Below, one piece after another: positions 59,602 through 64,000 of a DNA stretch of 64,000 bases. Source of the DNA: Lyophyllum atratum (Eukaryota > Basidiomycota > Agaricomycetes > Agaricales > Lyophyllaceae). The position numbers and the translations under genes were made by a program. The stretch's first letter is position 1, and every line of letters starts with the position of its first letter. The stretch is from the NCBI GenBank assembly GCA_014905825.1, contig JACGCN010000041.1, positions 358,511-422,510 on the forward strand, written 5' to 3'. The notes below the pieces were generated by a model, which saw nothing but the letters and a program-made list of their open reading frames with translations, was not told the origin of the DNA and did no database searches.

Positions 59602-60845
59602 ATGGTGCGGCCGCGAACATTTCTCGACTTTTCCGTCAACAACGAACCACTGGGCAGGTAAGTGCTGTTCTATGTCTTCTTGATTCGTACTCAGGCCCAA
59701 GCTAGAGTTATATTTGAGCTCTACAATGACACGGCCCCCAAAACAACCGAAAAGTACGATCGCCAGCCAGCCTCAAGCTAGCTACTCACCGTCTTCTCTA
59801 GCTTTCGTGTGCTTTCTACAGGAGAACAAGGGATTTCCCCACTCAGCCAGCAGCCCCTGTACTACAAAAACAGCACGATTCACAGGTCAATTAAAGACTT
59901 CATGATTCAAGGTGGAGGTACGTTTGCGGCACCTGCCATTCTTTTCCGATAATAACTTCTCCGCTCTGCTAGATTTCACGAAATTCAATGGCACGGGCGG
60001 CGAATCCATCTATGGCGGCTCATTTTCTGATGAAGACCTTACAAGGCCGCTGGACGCCGAAGGACTTCTCTGCATGGCAAATAAGGGACCCAATACGAAC
60101 AATTCTCAATTCTTCATCACTCTACGCGAATGTCCCCATCTCAATGGTACCGTGGCCCACTGGAATACCGTTACACTTGCTAATTCCTTCCTCACACAGG
60201 CAAACACGTTGTGTTCGGCCGCGTTATCCGAGGCTACCAGGTCGTGCAGAAAATTGCGGCATTGCCCGTCGACGCGAAAGACCGTCCTCTCTCACCCGTC
60301 GTCATCTCAAATAGTGGGGAGCTCGAGCTGCGCAAAGCACCAGGTCCGTTCATATCATATTTTTGATCTACCGTCCTGATACCTTCTTCAGCCAAACCAA
60401 GCGAGCCGACCTCCGACAAACGCACTACTCCCGAGAAGCGACGCACCAGACGGTCTCGCTCATCCTCAGGATCTCGCTCCCGGTCAAAGTCTCGCAGTCC
60501 CGATCGCGAGCGACGCCGCCGCAAGAAGAAGAAGTCCAAGCGCAAAGAAGACACAACACCTCCGCCTGATGAGCCCAAATATACTACGAAGGCCCCGACG
60601 GAGGAGACGGAAGAGGAATACGATGCGCGACTGGAGCGCGAGGAGAATGAACGGTTGGCTGCAGAACGAAAGCGGGAGTTGGCGCGGATAAAGGAAAAGT
60701 ATGATGCTGAGCTGAGGAGCAACAATGGGGTGCGATTTAAAGGTGTGTTGGGCTTGCAACCTGGTGTCTACCCCTGCTCACAATATTCGCATTAGGTCGA
60801 GGCCGAATGAAATTCTTGGATCCTGAACTGAGCCAGTCTCGGTGA
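59602..60845 (+). CDS. Cyclophilin-type peptidyl-prolyl isomerase with RS-like tail
   Basis: Seven exons: 59602-59657, 59706-59753, 59802-59917, 59973-60146, 60200-60343, 60392-60742, 60796-60845. The domain runs [30 protein letters not shown], catalytic Arg in [27 protein letters not shown] and GKHVVFGRV. The position of the CypA Trp121 is His (ECPHLNGKH), which usually lowers cyclosporin binding. The C-terminal 130 residues are Arg/Ser/Lys-rich then a charged coiled coil, like spliceosomal or nuclear cyclophilins. It likely assists folding in RNP complexes. It shares only about 180 bp with RSR1, head to head. Confidence 0.9.
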
Positions 60846-61760
60846 TATAATGATATAACCAGCCATGTAGGTGTACATGCCATGGCACGGGCTTAGTGTT
60901 CCGAGATACCTATTCGCGATCTGCCATGCTGCATACATATATCATGGAACCGCCTACGCTGATCCGCCCACTACCCTCTCACATCACTTTCATCGGTCAC
61001 CTAATTATGTATCCCGTACACAGAAAACGGTGCATCGAACGGTACTCACTTCACGCTACCATGAACTTAGTTCCAACTTTCAGCTAAGTATATGTGGTAG
61101 AACTTTTCGTTGTTGCGGAATTACCAGCATGGTATCAGACCCATTGCCGCTTGCCACGCAGTGGAGTGGCTCGAGGATGTATAGGCGGTCATGGTAAGTG
61201 AGGTGTTGTTTCAGTTTCTTGACGTTCGACACTTCGAGAAGAGCATGGACGCCAGCCGTTGTACATGTATATTGTTCTGGCCACGCGGACGTTATAACGT
61301 TAATCGGACACTGCAACTTGAATGCGCCATAGCAAGAGACTTCCACACAATAGCCTCACACTGGCCTTGCACACTTGTGAGGTCATGAAGTGGCGAACAA
61401 CGTCTTGTAGAGGGACTCTTACGAGCACAAACGGTGCATGAGCAGCCTTTTTTTTACATCCATACAATATTTCATGACCTGCGGGCGCATCGTGATGACT
61501 AAAGCTGAGTCCGGCGATCTGTCTTACGAAAGGCCAGCCAGATATTACCCCGCAATTGCGTTCGCGGCCTGCAAATGCCCCAAAGATAAGCGTATTCCGC
61601 AGGTCGAGGATATGACGGGAGAATAGGTTGAATGAGGAACCTTATTTGCTTGGACGGACGACTGAGTTGTGATCCATGTCAATTTCGATAACTTGTTATG
61701 TCTACTTGTGATATAGATCATATAGGGTATGCAAAACCAGGACCCGGCTAGCGCCCCTCC
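60846..61760. other. Intergenic stretch between convergent genes
   Basis: Several short frames, none with motifs or splice support. No RNA gene recognised. Confidence 0.4.
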
Positions 61761-63432
61761 CTATTCGACATCGCGGAGCCATTGATCCTGTAACAAGTCC
61801 GAGGCACTTGGGCGCGCAGCGGGATCAATGGTCAAACAGCGTCGGATGAAGGCTGCAGCTGGAGTGATAATATTTTTGTCGACATGTTTATATGTCGCGA
61901 GACAATCCTCAATGGGCTGTGGGATCAGCCGCTCGTTCTTAACGCGGAGAAGCTCGCCTGTGAGAGACTGATCAGTCATTGGCTCTCACCCACGGAGAAT
62001 TCTCAAATGCCTCACCGTGCTCATCGAAATATTCGCCTCGCCGGCTGCAACGTGCAAGGAAGCTTGGCGGGAAAGGGCCGACATGCTCGGTGATGCGCTG
62101 CAGATGAGAGTCAGTCACCGAGACAGAGGGAGATTCATATAACCGGAACATGGGGGCGCCCGTGAGATACTCGAATACCTTTGAAGGTATATTTTCGGTC
62201 AGCTAGTCGAAATAGCGAGGTTACCACGACTTACGATACATCCAACAGACCATATATCAATGGGTGTCGACCAGGTATGGCCGAGAATGACTTCCGGAGC
62301 GCGCAGCATCACAGGCTGACACAACTCCCCGGGCACGATCTTGTCCAAGGGGATAGCTATGCGAGGCAAATCTGAATTCAATATGCCGGGTACCAAGATT
62401 GCCACATAATCTCACTTTCACCGTAGTCCGCCAACTTAACGATAATATTATCCAAGCTTGGATCCAGACCGAAGTCGGGAGGGGCTGCGATCTGACGGTA
62501 ATGATGGGATCGGGTGAGAGGTCAGGCTCATATCGCGGCTCGTAAAGGGTGGCAGGGTTTTCGTCCAGATATTTGGCAATCGTTGCGTCAGATGCATTCA
62601 TGCAGACCATAACATTCTGCGGTTTCAGGTCTATCACACAAATTAGGCGCCTGGTAAATGATCAGGATGAAGCGAGCTGACCTCTGTGAACCAAGCCGCA
62701 GTCACGGTGAAGATAGTCAAGGGCAAGGAGAATCTGCTTGATAATCCGTTTGGTGACGTGCACAGAGAACGTGCTATTCGGTTGTCTTAGTTGAAGGTTC
62801 ATGGTATCTGAGCCGAGGACATCGGTAGCGATTGTGAGATGAGGGCCGTGATAACTCATGGACACGAAGCCGTCACGCATGGCGAGACAATGCTCGTAGC
62901 CTGGATGCTTCGGATTTGCGCGGGTAATCCGTTGCATGGAGTCAATTTCGAAAACCTGGCCGTAAATGCATCCCGTGGTGAAGTTGACAGTGAGCACTTT
63001 GATAGCCATGAATCTTGTCTTCGTCGTTGAGTCACTGAGAAGTCTGAGTAGAATTCCAACGCAAAAATAGCTCAAAACGACTCACGGACTATACTTCGCC
63101 AGCCAGACCGTAGAATGACCGCCAAAGCCAAGCTTGCGAACGATTTCATACGTGCCGACCATTTGTTCTGCTGAAATTCGCTGCCCGAGACTGAGAGGAT
63201 TATAGCCGTATCCTAGCTCGGGTTTCAGAAAGTGCGCTTCTTCGTCGCAATGAAAGACTTCTTCCGTCTCGCCATCTTGAACCTCCTTGAGTTTCACTTT
63301 CAGTTGGTCCTTGAACGGGTGGGTGATGCGTTCGGTGCTCATGGATAGTCTCTGCCCTCTGAAAGGTGGACGGATAGTAAAGCGCCGAGAGGATGAGAAG
63401 AGGGAGAAGGTTGAACGCACTCGTCCAAACAT
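61761..63432 (-). CDS. SRPK-type protein kinase
   Basis: Six exons: 63432-63086, 63034-62682, 62630-62416, 62371-62235, 62178-62016, 61957-61761. It starts MFGRVRSTFSLFSSSRRF (a presequence-like, optional stretch; MSTERITHPF at 63342 is an alternative start). Kinase motifs: KLGFGGHSTVWLAKY (Gly loop), MAIKVL (Lys), HRDLKPQNVMV (catalytic loop), LADYGE (the DFG equivalent of SRPKs, DYG), LRAPEVILG, DIWSVGCIVFEYLTG and TIDPAARPSASDLL. The insert EPDLSPDPIITV between lobes is typical of fungal SRPK-like kinases, which phosphorylate SR proteins. One base is missing near 62477 (QPLP to DFGLDPSLDN), which would break the frame. Confidence 0.9.
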
Positions 63433-63608
63433 GAGGAAGACTTATGGGCCCTTGTGGATCCATCATTGCTTTCAAGTTCAAACCTGTGACACGATGTGAC
63501 AACGGGAGGAGTTGTTGTTTGCTCAGGGCGGTGCTCGCTGACTCGTTTAGACGAGTCGATAAGAATAACTTGGCAAATAACTCCAAAGATAACTTATGTG
63601 TGCGTGAC

Positions 63609-63717
63609 GCCTCGCGTTCAGGACAAAAAGACATGCGTTAAATCGCGATCTTGAGCTGTGGGTCAAAGGAATCGCGATTCAGCGCATATCTTTTTGCCCC
63701 GAACGTGCACGCGAGGC
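63609..63717. repeat. Imperfect inverted repeat (hairpin)
   Basis: Left arm 63609-63649 (gcctcgcg...aaaaagacatgcg...atcgcgat) matches the reverse of 63671-63717 (atcgcgat...cgcatatcttttt...cgcgaggc), arms about 41-47 bp with a few mismatches and a 21-bp loop. It lies 180 bp upstream of the kinase gene start. Confidence 0.7.
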
Positions 63718-64000
63718 CTCACCCAACACGATCAAATTTGAATAACACAATCTGGATAGGTTCTGGATCATTTCTTCCACAGGACTCGGACACGAGGCCT
63801 TCTGTAGGGTTAGAGCGCTCATCTTCCATGCTAGATCACCATTGCCAGCATCTGTGTTCCTGTGATATTCTCTAGTGACCATTTTCGACATGAGGTCTGA
63901 CTCGTCGAATGACATATATGTGTCCATAGTCACCTGGAACAAGATATCGCCCTCATACGGCGGGCATTCAAGATCTCTACTTCCGCCGTGATATCTACCA
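63718..64000. other. Right-edge stretch without a call
   Basis: A minus-strand frame (63942-63679, containing MDTYMSFDESDLMSKMV) is open but short and runs into the hairpin; no family recognised. Confidence 0.3.

Overview
The window is fungal nuclear DNA, most likely from a mushroom-forming basidiomycete (Agaricomycetes). The evidence is: many 45-60 nt introns in almost every gene, an intron-containing tRNA, housekeeping proteins of fungal type, and lineage-restricted families (TET/JBP dioxygenase, HECT-like and Ulp1-like genes, an integrase-core gene) typical of expanded agaric genomes. The assignment is inferred from gene content only.

Layout. 1-10 kb is repeat-rich: two copies of a ~515-bp foldback MITE, a tRNA-Arg(CCU) gene with an intron, a broken lineage-specific gene cut short by a MITE, a deletion derivative of a Ty1/copia element, and strongly G/T-biased stretches with a G15 run. 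10.4-26.7 kb is an accessory island: an integrase-core (DDE) gene, a C48/Ulp1-type SUMO protease gene, a 3-kb GC-rich repeat block, a TET/JBP-type 2OG-Fe(II) dioxygenase gene whose exon chain may continue into a repeat-bearing acidic linker and a 540-aa C-terminal domain with a glycosylase-like GVGP segment, and a convergent HECT-like ubiquitin ligase gene. The protease and dioxygenase genes point away from each other, and each has the same 53-bp palindromic element upstream (TGAYGTCAT, GC-rich arm, 11-nt variable core, GC-rich arm, TGAYGTCAT). 27.6-30 kb holds a tandem repeat, a Helitron/PIF1 helicase relic and a third foldback element.

31-50.6 kb and 55.4-63.5 kb are ordinary gene-dense chromosome: CCT2, RPL10 (uL16), a disordered coiled-coil protein, complex I 51-kDa subunit, VPS26, acetolactate synthase ILV2, a DDT-like/PHD chromatin protein, DBP2, a Rap/Rsr1-type GTPase, a cyclophilin with an RS-like tail and an SRPK-type kinase. 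Between them (51-55 kb) lie decayed methyltransferase and alpha/beta-hydrolase pseudogenes.

How the genes may work together. In the island, a DNA-base-oxidising enzyme, a SUMO protease and a ubiquitin ligase sit together with a shared upstream element, which suggests (inference) a co-regulated module that modifies DNA and chromatin, possibly mobile or transposon-derived. Gene models were built by hand from splice signals and reading frame; exon borders are predictions. Two conserved genes (DBP2, SRPK) each carry a single missing base that may be a sequence error.
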